Source: Diospyros lotus
Lineage: Eukaryota > Streptophyta > Magnoliopsida > Ericales > Ebenaceae
NCBI RefSeq assembly: GCF_014633365.1
Contig: NC_068350.1
Span: 30,123,119-30,187,118 of the forward strand
Reading direction: 5' to 3'
Length of the DNA stretch: 64,000 nt
Below are positions 1-11,110 of this stretch, one piece after another. Numbering within the stretch: position 1 is the first letter of the stretch; the number at the start of each line of letters is the position of its first letter. The position numbers and the translations under genes were made by a program. Below the pieces are notes generated by a model that saw nothing but the letters and a program-made list of their open reading frames with translations, was not told the DNA's origin and searched no databases.

Positions 1-309
1 AACACCTCCTATCTCTCCAGATAGGCCCTTTAGCAATAAGATAGGAATTTACACCATCTTGCTTAACCAAGCAAGCCCTCTAGCAACAAGCTAGGTATCA
101 AAATCCTCCTACAATCAATGTAGGCCCTCTAGCAAAACAAGATAGGAAAATACAAAATGATACAAGATAAAAGAGGATTTGAGAGACAATACTCTCAGTT
201 ACAAATTCTCTCTCAAAAATAAAGACAAGGTTTGTGTTGTTAGCAAAATACAACAATTAAAATTTATGATGTGGGGTCCACTCGAGCTTGATGTTAGGTG
301 AAGTTAGGT

Positions 310-690
310 TGCCGTAAGAGAAGCTTCCTTAAAGGAGTTCGCTGCTAAGATGCTGGCCGCAAGGATTTCGCCACTAGCTTTTTCGCTACAAGGCTTCGTC
401 GCTAGCCCTCGCCACAAGGTTTTGCCATGATGCTTCACCGCTAACCCTCGCCACAAGGCCTCGCCATAAGACTTTGCCACTAGCCCTCGCCACAAGGCTT
501 TGTCGCTAGCTCTCGCCACAAGGATTTGCCACAAGGCTTCACCGCTAATCCTCACCGCAAGGTTTTGCCGCTAGCTCTCGCCACAAGGATTTTCCATGAG
601 GCTTTGTCGCTAGCCCTCGCTGCAAGGTTCTACCACAAGGATTTACCACAAGGCTTCTCCACTAGCCCTCGCCACTAGGTTTCGCCCTGT
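310..690. repeat. Degenerate minisatellite, CTAGCCCTCGCCACAAGG unit
   Basis: About fifteen imperfect units of 20-30 bases built from CGCTAGCCCTCGCCACAAGG and its variants run through the interval. The minus strand is open for 83 codons and encodes a repetitive peptide around LWRGLA. Nothing suggests a real protein; the openness comes from the repeat. Confidence 0.75.
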
Positions 691-984
691 TGATGCTCTG
701 AAAATAGGTTAGAAGGCTCCCGGGAATTTTCCCCTCGAAGACCCTCCAATGCCAAAGTCAGTACAGAATCTCAATGACTATTCACGAAAACAGTAAATGT
801 GCATTCAAAGTGTCTTCTAACTGGGTATTTATAGGGCGCGATTTTTAAGGGTACCTAGTGCTGACACATGGTCTCTACTGGATAGAGCTCTAGGTTTTCC
901 CGAAAGGCGCAAATTATCGCAAGTTGCCGCGAAGCCTTTGGGGTTGAGCAGTGCGCCGCGAACCGCAAGCTCGTGACAAACCAT

Positions 985-1110
985 ATTGCCACGAGTCCCC
1001 GCCGTTGGGGGCTTGGGGCTTGCGGAGCCGCAAGCCCCCCTGTTGGGGCTTGCGGCACATCCATTGCAATGAGCCCACCCTTGTTGGGGCTTGCGGTAGT
1101 GTGCCGCGAG
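985..1110. repeat. GC-rich repeats with TTGGGGCTTGCGG core
   Basis: Three copies of TTGGGGCTTGCGG with partial inverted partners (CCGCAAGCCCC) lie in a GC-rich patch, in contrast to the AT-rich surroundings. It sits inside the extra segment of the copia LTR. Confidence 0.6.
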
Positions 1111-1382
1111 TTTTTGCCTAAAATCCCTTTAATTTCTTCCCTTATTTTCTTTGGCACAATATCTTGAAAATGAATTTTACAAAATAGATGCAAAGCCTTA
1201 GAGAGAAAATAGATATAACAATGAAGCACACACTTGAAGAACACTTGAGAGCTTAAAATAATATCACTTGGTATTCTTGATTTATCTCTTTGATCTTTAT
1301 TTATAGTGCATCTTGAACCCATTCAAAAATATAGTCGTTGGAACTTGAATAGTGAAGAATTTAGCTGCTAGAAGCTATCTGC

Positions 1383-1566
1383 GACATAAACTGTTGACAG
1401 TTTCTTAGAAACTGTCAACATCCTTGATGTAGAAGCTGTCGACATTTAAATACAAAGAGCAAGATTTGAAATTGTCGATAGTTTTTATTAAAATAACAAC
1501 ACTGTAGACAGATTAAGGAAAACTATCGACATTTTACAAAAAATAACAGAAACTGTCGACAGTTTG
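1383..1566. repeat. CTGTCGACAG palindrome array in the copia LTR
   Basis: Six to seven versions of AACTGTCGACAGTT lie within 184 bases, some degraded to TGTTGACAG or CTATCGACA. The copy at 1550-1565, AAACTGTCGACAGTTT, is a perfect 16-bp palindrome. Confidence 0.75.
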
Positions 1567-1944
1567 AAACATTATTACTTAATTTAATTTGAAATTTTTG
1601 TTTCAAAAATTATTTTTAAAAGTGTTTTTGATACCGCACTTTCAATCAAATAAAAATATAATATTTCAAATGCTATCAAGAAATTTGTCACAAGATTTTG
1701 CTCTATTTGTCCAACGGTTCACAAGCATTTTTGGAGATTTTGTTTAAATGAAAATATAAGTTATTGCAAATCTCCATTTCTATATATATATATATATATA
1801 TAAAATTATTATTCATTTGGTTTTCATTTTAACAAAGTATTTGAAATTGATTTTTGTTTGAAAACGATAAACTTGACTTATGACTTGGGGATCAAAACCA
1901 ATTGTCGTTTTTCATCATCAAAATCAAACACAAGAATAAAAGCA

Positions 1945-2745
1945 TCAATCTCTCCCTTTTTGATGATGACAAAACCTAAAATCAATTTCAAAACATATAT
2001 ATCTCTCTCCTCCCTTTTTTTTCATAAATCAAAAAGGTTTGTTTTCAAAAGTTTAAGCTTAAAACTCTCCTTTAAACTGACATGACTAGAGAACAAGTCA
2101 ACCATACTTAGATACTCCCCCTTAAACTAATAACTTAGAAATAGTTGAGTTTTAGGAATACTTATACGAGATTTCACAAACTCCCCTTTTATAGGACATA
2201 ACCAACAAGGTTAGAGAATCAAGAATCAATAAGCATGTAATCAATACATTCATACCAATAGACATATACATTAAATAATCACAACAAGAGTAAAATATGT
2301 CACTGCAAGGAAATAGATTAAAAGGAATACTCCCCCTTAAGAGAAAAAGCTCTCTTTAATACAAGTTCCCACTTAAGATGGCATAACCAACATAAGTCAT
2401 CATGAGTCATTCATATACATGTGCACAATCCATATACAAGTTTCTAATTAAGGAATCCAAAATGTAATATGTGCACAATCCATATACATGTGTCATTCAT
2501 AAGGCATTCACATAAGAGGCCATAATAATCTCCAAATAGTTAAAAATGTTGATACCATATCCCATACTCATGATCATGTAAGAGCCAAAATATATCATTG
2601 TCAAAACACCATATCAAATTCTTATCCATTTATCATATAAGATATGTATACATTAAATGATTAATATAGAAGTAAAATATATCATTTCAAGTAAAGAGAT
2701 TAATAAAAATACTCCATTAGAGGACAAAAACTCCCCCTTAATATG
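1945..2745 (-). promoter_or_regulatory. Multiple polypurine tracts upstream of the 3' LTR
   Basis: On the minus strand the motif TTAAGGGGGAGT recurs at about 2113-2124, 2180-2190 (weaker), 2329-2340 and 2730-2741. A further tract, AAAAAGGGAGAGA, sits at the LTR boundary (about 1950-1965), preceded by GTCATCATCA. A polypurine tract primes plus-strand DNA synthesis in LTR retrotransposons. Several in a row are a feature known from Sirevirus-type copia elements. Confidence 0.65.
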
Positions 2746-3289
2746 ACATAAGAATTAGTCATAAAACTTGAAAGGTAAGGATCCAATCTATCGATTTTAA
2801 GAGATAGATCACCAAAGTTATATTCAATCAATAGAAATACATTATAGCCACAAATTGGATGAATGAATCACATGTTCTTATTTTCCATATATTCAAAGGA
2901 TAAGTGGTCATTCAAAACCAAAAACAAGTTATGATAGATTTCATACTAGAGATATAGATCATAGACATGAAAATTCCCAAAACATGACATTCAATCCATA
3001 TATTCAATGTCTTTTCAAGAGATCAAACCATAGGTATCATATCCCAAACTTACGATTATAATATAAGATCATTACATATAGAGGTATACAAGAAGCAAGA
3101 TGATCCTTTAATGAGCATAATTTCTTACTCAAGCAATACACAAGAGTAAATATTGATTAGCTCAATATCTATTGTAGCCAAAATGCAAAACAAATTATGT
3201 TTGGCTTTTGACAATTTAGAGCATATACCACAAAATTTATATATATCTTCAAAAGGATATGAGATTTTGCATATCACACACAATTATAT

Positions 3290-4960
3290 ACTCAATCAAT
3301 CACACATTTTTCACAAATGTCAAGACATAATCCTTCCTGGTTTACTTATAAAATATTCAAATATTTCCCTATCTAGGGGTTTTGTGAATATATTCCCACC
3401 TGATGATTTGTATCTTTAAATTCCAAATTTATGTCTTCTTTTTTAACATAATCTCAAATGAAGTGATGCTTAGCTTTAATGTGTTTAGTTTGTACATGAG
3501 ATACTTGATTTGTAGCACTTGTATTGTCACATTTGATTGGGATATCTCTAAGTTTTACACCATAGTCTTCTAGTTAATTGTTTTATCCATAGGATTTGAG
3601 CACAACAATTTCCAATCTACATATTCATCCTTAGTGGAAGAGAGTGCAACGATATTTTTCTTTCTACTAGACCATGACACTAGAGATTTTCCTAAGAATT
3701 GGCATGAATCACTAGTGTTTTTTCTATCTATTTTGCATCCATCATAATTAGTATTGATATAGGCTACAAAATCAAATTCATTTGATTTTGGATAGAACAA
3801 TTCTTGATTGGATGTTCCCTAAAAGAATCTTTTAATGGTCTTAAGATGAGATTTCTTAGGATTGAATTGAAATCTATCACATAGGTAAACACCAAACATG
3901 ATGTCCATCCTACTAGCTATCAAATGTAGCAATAATCCAATCATAGCTCTATATATCTTATCATCCACTGCTTGACCTATTTCATCTTTGAACTATTCAT
4001 GAGAGTTGCTAATGATTTGCTTTCTTGAATATTGAATTTCTTAAGAAGATGTATTTTTGTTGAGATATATAAATTTTTTCATCTTCTTGAATAATTTGTA
4101 GTCCTAGAAATGGATATTTTAATTCTCTTATTATACTCATCTCAAATTCCCTTTGCATTAGATTAGCAAATTGATTCCATAAGGACTTATTTATGAATCC
4201 AAATATAATATCATTACATAGATTTGAACTAGTAGAATATTTTTGCCATGAGACTTAATAAACAATTATTGTATTTATTTGACCTCTTTTAAAACTTTTT
4301 TCTAAAGGAAATTTGCTATGTTTTTCATACCATTCCCTAGGGGCTTGATTTACACCATATAGTGCCTTGGTGAGTTTGAAAATATGATTCTCATAGTGAG
4401 GATTCTCAAAGTTGTGAGGTTGTTCCACATACACTTCCTCATTTATTTAACCATTTCAAAAAGACACTCTTGACATCCATTTGATATATCTTAAAATTTT
4501 TGTGGCATGCAAATGCCAACAACATTCTTATGGCTTTAATCTTGCTATGGGAGCATAGGTTTCATCATGACATATCCCTTTTGCTTAACTATACTCTTAA
4601 GATACTAATCTAGCTTTGTTTCTAACAATAATTTCCACTTTCATCCATTTTGTTCCTAATCACCCATATGGTTGGGTGATCTTTAAGTCTTGGAACTAAT
4701 TGTCACGTTTCATTTCTTTCAAATTGATTTAGCTCTTCCTGCATGACAATGATCATTTAAGACTTCTTTAATGTTTTTAGGTTCTAATTGAGAAGGGAAA
4801 ACTACATATTGACATTTATTTCTAATAGATTCTCTAGTCTTTATTCCCTTAGAATGATCTTCTGTGATCTCATTATCTTGCACATATTTTCTTTCTCTTG
4901 GAAATGATGGTTCTTTCTCTTCATGGGCTACATTTTCTTCATTAAGCATTTAAGCATATT
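3290..4960 (-). pseudogene. Copia reverse transcriptase and RNase H remnant
   Basis: Minus-strand conceptual translation, with several frame changes, gives ordered copia landmarks. A segment like CHDETYAPIARL and one like INEEVYVEQP come first, then TKALYGVNQAPREWYE, then a decayed catalytic YVDDIIFG box near 4200-4230 in which one base is lost. RNase H follows: about 3570-3800 encodes CQFLGKSLVSWSSRKKN then IVALSSTKDEYVD. A tail like QTKHIKAKHHFIRDYV, typical of the polyprotein end, lies near 3420-3500. In a live element this enzyme copies the RNA genome in the virus-like particle. Frameshifts and in-frame stops make it non-functional. Confidence 0.85.
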
Positions 4961-4999
4961 ATCATTTGATTTCTTTTGATCTAATGAGAATTTTTCTTT

Positions 5000-6260
5000 T
5001 TTTTTTATCCTAATTTATTATCACAATCTACCTTAGGTTTTGGAACTTCAACACTCACATCATCAGCTATTACTAGAATAGATTCTTCTACGGTTAGAGC
5101 CATTTTATTAAATACTCTATATGTTTTGCTTTGAGTAGAATAACTTAAGAAAATTCTTTCCTCACTCTTACCAATAAATTTGCCTATAGTGTCTTTACCA
5201 TTGTTAAGGATAAAACATGCACTATCAAACACATGAAAATATGAAATATTTGGTTTTCTACCTTTATATAACTTATAGGGTGTTTTCTTTAATATAGGCT
5301 TTATGAATCCCTATTCAACATATAGCATGAGGTGTTAATGGTTTAGACCAAAATATTTTTAACACAGTATAATTCTAGCCATTTCTTGTAAAGATCTATT
5401 TTTCTTTTCAACTATCCCATTTTATTGAGATGTTCTAACACTAGAAAAATTATGATCAATATCATTTTCCTCACCATAGTGCTTGAATTGTTTATTTCAA
5501 AATCTCCCCCATGATCACTTCTAATTTTTGAGATATATATTCTTTTATCCTTTTAAACTCTTTTTACAAAATATTTTAAATGCCCTAAATGTCACTTTTA
5601 GATGCAAGAGACATTACCTACGTGAACCTAGAATAATCATTTACAATGACAAGAGTATAATGTTTTCCACTTTAGACTTTTGGGTTCTCGTAGGTTCAAA
5701 AAGATCTAAATGAAGTAAGGTTAGATACCTAGAGGATGTGACTTTATTTTTATGCTTAAATGATGTACTTATTTGTTTATCTTTCATACATGCCTCACAA
5801 ATGATTTCTTTCATACTTGACATTAGGCAATCCTCTAATAAGATCATGCTTGCATAATTCATTTAAATGACAATCATACTAGTATGTCTTAGCCTATTAT
5901 GCCATAGTCAATAATTTTTAGCAATATATGATACTAGGAAATTTTCTAAGTTAGATGGAGGTAAGTCCAAATATGTGATATAAACATTTCCTATCCTATT
6001 ACCTATTATTTTTGTTTCATTTTCTTTGTGACAAGACACGTCACATGAATTAGCATTAAAGCATACTTTATATCTTTTGTCACACGATTGGCATATGCTA
6101 GTTAGGTTGTGCTAAAGATCATCTACCAAGACAACATTTCTTAGCACATATCAACAAATTTTATTCTCCTCCTTACTCAATGCATATATCCAAAAACTAT
6201 AACTCTCCCTTAATTTTAGAAATGAATAAAAATTTCCAACAAAAACATAAAGGCACATTT
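5000..6260 (-). pseudogene. Copia GAG-pre-integrase and integrase remnant
   Basis: The minus strand shows the GAG-pre-integrase order: VVLVDDL, then LWHNRLRHTSM, then ICEACMKDKQ, then a segment like LLHLDLFEPTRTQ at the start of the integrase core (about 5640-5860). Near 5370-5470 comes HNFSSVRTSQ, a stop, then NGIVEKKNRSLQEMARI, which matches the DDE-integrase region around the third acidic residue. The C-terminal piece at 5005-5232 contains GKFIGKSEERIFLSYST, then YRVFNKMALTVEES, a hallmark of copia integrases. Integrase would insert the cDNA copy into chromosomes. Multiple stops show it is dead. Confidence 0.85.
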
Positions 6261-6469
6261 ATAACTCAAGATCATCAAAACTTATAAACATGGAGAGTTT
6301 AGGGATAGAAATGTACCACCAAGCTTTTAAAAAATCTTTCTTACTTGGTTGGTAAAATGAGGATTGATCTTCTTGTTTACTTCCTCTTTCCTTCATGCTT
6401 GATTCATACATAAAGATTTCTCTTTGAGATTCATTTGGATGACAAGCAACTTGAAAAAATAAATATCCA

Positions 6470-7223
6470 CAAGCTTTTGGTCCCCAAACCACTTAGGGTT
6501 CACATTGTTAGCATAGAGTGTTCCCTTAGGAACTCACACTTGTTTAAAAATCTTTGGATAGTTTCTTATAAAACCTTTGTGTTTAAAATGACACTAATAG
6601 TTAGAATATGAAGCAAAGGATTTTTGTTTTCTTTTTATGAAACTTGTTTGCTTTTCATTCTTATGCACATTCTTACGAAAGTGAGAAATTGTTCGTATTT
6701 GGATTCTTGCGGTTTAGTATGAGAAATACTAGATACCTTAGTTCTCTTAGGAATCTATTTCAAATTAGGACCATTCCTTTTAAAATGACAAAAAATGCAA
6801 TGTGACCTAACTTGCAACAATGAAAACATCTAATGTCATGAGCGGTGTGTAAAGATGAGCTCTTGTTATTAGCTCTTTTACTATAAGAATTTTGAGCACC
6901 TTTGTTATGATCATGTGAATTTGAAATCTCTCTATTTAAAATAGGTTTCTCATTTAAAGTATCATTAGGAGATTTCAATTTAGTTTCTTTCAAATCATTT
7001 TCCATTGAAAATTCTTTATTGGAAGCAAGCTAAAATTCATTCTTTGATTTTAAAGCTTTCAACTCATTAGATAGAAATTCCAATTGTTTTTGAAGAGTTT
7101 TGTTTCTCAAACATTGTTTTTCAAAACTAACACACAATTCATCAAAAGCATGTAACAACTCTTCTTTTGAAAAATCATCATCACAATCATCATTATCATC
7201 ACTATCATAAGTGGAAGTAGAGG
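6470..7223 (-). pseudogene. Copia gag C-terminal remnant with zinc knuckle
   Basis: From 7223 downward the minus strand reads an acidic stretch (about STYDSDDNDDCDDDFS), then ELLHAFDELCVSFEKQCLRN and further heptad-like leucines. This is the coiled-coil part seen after the first gag zinc knuckle in these elements. At about 6800-6840 comes CFHCCKLGHIA, a CCHC knuckle with its last cysteine replaced. A VWGPKA segment near 6480 corresponds to the usual VWVPK. The N-terminal capsid part is absent: the text passes straight from this segment into the LTR stub at 7224, so a deletion removed the 5' leader and most of gag. Confidence 0.75.
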
Positions 7224-7361
7224 TTATTATTCATTTGGTTTTCATTTTAACAAAGTATTTGAAATTGATTTTTGTTTGAAAACGATAAACTTGACTTATG
7301 ACTTGGGGATCGAAACCAATTATTGTTTTTCATCATCAAAATCAAACACAAGAGTAAAACA
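7224..7361 (-). repeat. 5' LTR stub matching 1806-1944
   Basis: This segment is nearly identical to 1806-1944 (a few substitutions over about 136 bases). It starts TTATTATTCATTTGG and ends in CA at 7361. It is the first part of the 5' LTR in minus orientation; the rest of the LTR was lost in the deletion that also removed the start of gag. TTAGG follows at 7362-7366 and could be a target duplication, but its partner is not secure. Confidence 0.8.
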
Positions 7362-7551
7362 TTAGGTACATCCTATATAATCCATTTGAATGGTTGTGGT
7401 TAGAAATCCCCTGGCTAGGGTAAACATGAGATTGGAAAGAGTTTCAATGTCATATGGGATCCAGCATGCTACCTATACCACACACCTCATTGGATCTGTC
7501 ATAGTTATCGAGTTCTATGAGTTTAATCAGTCCATTGTTAGTTCTATATAA
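7362..7551. other. Flank between two copia LTRs, no gene seen
   Basis: This is ordinary low-complexity flanking DNA between the stub ending at 7361 and the LTR starting near 7552. No open frame, RNA gene or recognisable repeat was found. Confidence 0.4.
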
Positions 7552-9228
7552 TGGCAAGTATATCCCAAGAGGGGGGTGAATTGAGATTTGGGTAAATTTT
7601 TGATAGAATAAAAAACTTATAGCATGCAGGACACTATATTTCGAAACATGATGAAGTGTGTTTCTAAATAAACCTTTTTGTTAAGTATGTTTTGAAATAT
7701 AGGTAAGTATGTTTCGAAACCAAACTTTCTGTCAAGTATGTTTCGAAACCTTATATGATATGTTTCGAAACCTTTCTCTCTGTTTTGCTAATTCTGAAAC
7801 TCCCTTAGCTTTTGAGAAACGATTCTTTTGAAAGCATGAACAAAGATAATAACAAGTAAGAATGAGAAATCAAGTGCACACGAGATTTATAGTGGTTCGA
7901 CACCCACCTACTCCACTACCTTCAAGTTTACCCACTTGAAGGATTTACAAACACAATCACTTTTACTAGCGATCAAGGACACCAAGGGTTTTACCACGGT
8001 TCACCCTAAAACATTATACTATGAGTTTTTACAGGCTCAACTCAAACCTTACAGCAAGATAAATAACACTTATCTTTTACAACCCAACAATTTGAATGTA
8101 TTTAAATACCTTACCAAATAGTTATTACAAACCTATTGGTATGGAGTGAGGAGAGCTTGAAAAGATGAGAGCTTTGGTTTTAGTTTGCTTCTCATTTTCA
8201 CACCATAATGCACACCAATGATTGATTGAAAGGATCTTCTTTGGGAGCTTGTTAAAAGAGTTTCGTTTGCTTGTGCTTGTGGGAAATATCTCTTGTAAAT
8301 GTGTAAACTATACTTGTAAGAGGTGCTTCTTGTCTTCAAAGAACTCATATATATATCAAAGAGATCGAGTTTTGGCTAATTATAACCGTTAGAGATACGA
8401 TGAAAAAGTAGGTTTCAAAACATACATTATAGGTTTCAAAACATCACATTTTTACACAGAGATTTCGAAACATACATACCATGTTTTGAAACATCCATCC
8501 TTTACAACTGGATATACACCAAGAGACAGAATGAGTGGGAGACATTGCTTTAAAAAAAAATGATTTTGTTTTATTCTCCACTTACAAAATATTTGAAATT
8601 AAAACATCAGGGTATGGAGATTCAGATAAAAGGTGACTTTTAAAAAAGCTTTTGATTTAAAGGAAAAAAGCATGACAGTTTTTCAAATATTCTTATAATA
8701 GAGTCAGATGTTTTGAAACATAATTTGATGGTTTCGAAACATACTTCAGAAACATCTTTCAAAACATGTTAAACATAATTTTTAAATACTTTGCTGTTAG
8801 AGATGACAGAGGTTTCGAAACATACTATATAAGTTTCAAAACATATGTTTATTTTTCAAACAGGTTTCGAAGTACATCATATAAACTTAGCAAGCAATGA
8901 AACCTTAACAAAAGACATTTCGAAACATGTATAGAAACATGGTAGAATAATGTTTTGAAACATGGAAAGTTAGTTTCGAAACATGATGCATAAATATTGA
9001 ATTTTTTCAAATATGACAAGGAGCATTTCGAAATATGTATAGAAAGATAACGGAATTGTGTTTCGAAACATAGAGACATGGTTTCAAAACATGATATATG
9101 GATTTTGGATTTTTCAAACATTTGAGCCTTCGCTCCAAAACACTAATCGTGCTTGTTAGTTAATGGAAGGACTAAAGTGCATGATAATCGAGGAGGCTTA
9201 ATAGATTCACATAGAGTTAGACTTCATT
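7552..9228 (-). mobile_element. Copia-type LTR interrupted by the CACTA transposon
   Basis: It opens with TGGCAAGTATATCCCAAGAG and GGGGGGTGAATTG. It carries the phrase TTTATAGTGGTTCGACACCC near 7890, both typical of this class of copia LTR, and has the same direction as the 1-1944 LTR. It continues after the CACTA at 24777, probably for only a few tens of bases. The right boundary and a target duplication were not found. No coding sequence is present; the open frames at 7936 and 8849 are chance or repeat-driven. Confidence 0.6.
7640..9110. repeat. Array of ATGTTTCGAAACAT palindromes
   Basis: More than twenty copies of GTTTCGAAACAT or the CpG-decayed forms GTTTCAAAACAT and GTTTTGAAACAT are spread over two blocks, about 7640-7790 and 8405-9105. 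The full unit ATGTTTCGAAACAT is a 14-bp palindrome with TCGA at its centre. The decayed forms are what deamination of a methylated CpG would leave. Confidence 0.85.
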
Positions 9229-9239
9229 CACTACAAGAA

Positions 9240-10200
9240 AAGTAGCTTTTAGTGGCGGCCAAAAGATATTTTTCACAAATACAACTATTAGTGGGGCCAA
9301 AAACTATTTGTCACTAAAAAGGCATGTTTTGTGGCGGCCGAAAAAACTGGCTACTAAAGAGCTTATTATTTGTGACGACCACGATTTGTGGCCACTAAAT
9401 GTGCATTATTGTGACAGCCAACCAAGGAAGTCACTAAAAGTTTGGGGTGCTGGTAGTACCAATCATGTTTATTTTGTGAGAGCCGGTGTTGGCAGCCATT
9501 AAAAGACGATTATTTGTGACGGCCATGTGTAGCGTCCATTAAAAGTGGATGATTGTGACGGCTGAACATGGAGGGCACAAAAACAAGCAAGCTTATTTGT
9601 GAGGGTCGGCATGGGTGGCCTCCAAAAGTATATTATTAGTGACGACCACGAGTGGTGGCCACTAAAGGTGGAGTATTTGTGACAGTCGAACATGGCAGCA
9701 ACTAAAAGCTTGGGTACCTAAACATGCTTATTTGTGACAGTCGGCCTAGGTGGCCACCAAAAGCGCATTATTAGTGACGACCATGAGTGGCGGCCACTAA
9801 AGGTGGATTATTTGTGACCACCGAATATGGCAACCACTAAAAGCTTGGGATGTGGAAGTCACTCAAACAAGCTTATTTGGGACGGCCGCCATAAGTGACC
9901 ACTAAAAGTGCATTATTTGTGACGGCCAGCATTGGCAGTCACTAAAAGTATATTATTTGTGATGACTAGACGTGGCAACCACTAAAAGTTTGGGACAGTG
10001 GTTTGACTCCATTATGCTTATTTGTGATGGTCGGCATTAGCGGCCACTAAAAAATGACTATTTGTGACGGCCTAATGTGGCAGCCACTAAAGGTGGATTA
10101 TTTAACATGGCGGTCACTAAAAGCTTTTGCCATAACTTAATTTTAGTATACTAATCTGTGACGGCTAGCTTTGACAGTCACTAAAAGTAAATTATTAATA
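9240..10200. repeat. Left subterminal repeats of the CACTA element
   Basis: About sixteen units repeat every 50-75 bases with the frame TTATTTGTGACGGCC then a variable spacer then GCGGCCACTAAAAG. Each unit pairs GTGACGGCC with GGCCACTA, so it can form a short dyad. In characterised CACTA elements such subterminal motifs bind an element-encoded protein (TNPA in Spm); that role here is an inference. AT-rich sequence fills 10200-10740. Confidence 0.85.
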
Positions 10201-10739
10201 CATAAAAGTACAACAATGTCTTAATATAAAATGTCACATAAAATATAAAATATAATTAATAATTAATAAAAAAATATTTTCATTCTTAATAACATTCTTC
10301 TATTATGTTTTTATTTCATAATAGAACTCATTCTTCTTTTAATATTCTTAAAAATTATATTTTTTATTTCAATATACTTTTATAATTAATTATTAATAAT
10401 ATACTTATTCTGAAAAAGTATACTTTTATATTCTTAAAATATAAAATATAATTAATAATTAAAAACAAAGTATGTTTTTATTTCAATATACTTTTATTTC
10501 ATTCTTTTTTCAATATTCTTAAAAAGTATATTTTTTTACTACTAAAAAATTTACAAGAAAAGAAAAAGATATTTTGTTTATTTTTCTTTTCCTTTAAAAT
10601 ATAAACAAAAGTTTAAAAAATAAAATTTAAAAAATATCTAAAATTTACAAAAAATAGAAAATATATTTTTTTTATTTTTTTCTTTCAAAATATAAACAAA
10701 AGTTAAAAAATAAAATTTAAAAATAAGCAAAATATATTT

Positions 10740-11110
10740 TTTATTGCCCCTTCATCTCCCCCCCCCCCCCCAATCTCTCCCGCCTCCTTATTCATTTCTC
10801 TCCATCTCCCTCTCTCATCTTGCCTTCACAGCCTCTACCCCATCACCTCCGCCGCCTAACTGCTACAGCATCTCCTTCTCCGGCTTCGGCTCCTTCTCCA
10901 GCTTCGACTCTTTCTCCGTTTTCTTCACCATGGCATCTTGCCTCCGTCTCCATCTCTAGCTTCAACTTCGGCTCCATCACAGCCTCCTTGTTGCCTCAAC
11001 GTTGTCGCTACTACTGCCTCATCTGCTGCCTCAACGTCGCCATCGCATCCACTATCTCAACACTGCTACCGTCTCCATCTCTATCTCTGATTTTGTTACA
11101 ATAGAGAACA
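10740..11110 (+). other. Pyrimidine- and GC-rich leader inside the CACTA
   Basis: A run of Cs (10758-10770) is followed by repetitive CTCC, GCCTC and CTTC text that is open in several frames but has no domain or codon bias. It lies upstream of the transposase gene and is most simply the promoter and untranslated leader. From 11110 to 12390 I see only AT-rich, probably intronic or leader, sequence. Confidence 0.4.

Larger units (their letters stand above)
1..1944 (-). repeat. 3' LTR of the copia element, with inserted GC-rich sequence
   Basis: The plus-strand text shares phrases such as CCCTCTAGCAA, then CTCTCAAAAATAA, then TAGTCGTTGG with the LTR remnants near 26500-26760 and 46990-47160. 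The LTR start (minus strand) is at 1944, directly after the polypurine tract at about 1950-1965. Compared with the copy at 26500-27310, the stretch of about 250-1140 is extra. It holds a minisatellite, a TTTATAGGGCGC segment and GC-rich repeats, and looks like a nested insertion whose ends I could not fix. Confidence 0.6.
1..7361 (-). mobile_element. Decayed Ty1/copia retrotransposon, Sirevirus/Tork type
   Basis: Read on the minus strand from 7361 to 1, the order is LTR stub, gag fragment, GAG-pre-integrase, integrase, reverse transcriptase, RNase H, a 1.3-kb spacer with several polypurine tracts, then the 3' LTR. Integrase before reverse transcriptase is the copia order. The boundaries of the two LTR copies are seen as the same sequence ending in CA at 1944 and 7361. 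The body has many stops and frameshifts and cannot make a polyprotein. The far edge of the 3' LTR is not resolved and may lie outside the window. A late zinc knuckle after an acidic, coiled-coil gag segment and the repeated polypurine tracts suggest the Sirevirus/Tork side of copia; the lineage is an inference. Confidence 0.85.

Noticed and set aside
294..300. TTAGG before TG at 294-300 as the partner of TTAGG at 7362-7366
   Set aside because: Sequence on both sides of 299 still resembles LTR text and TTAGG occurs again seven bases later, so the match is not reliable as a target duplication.
855..1322. 155-codon minus-strand open frame
   Set aside because: Crosses the GC-rich repeats and the copia LTR text without a domain; position and composition fit chance.
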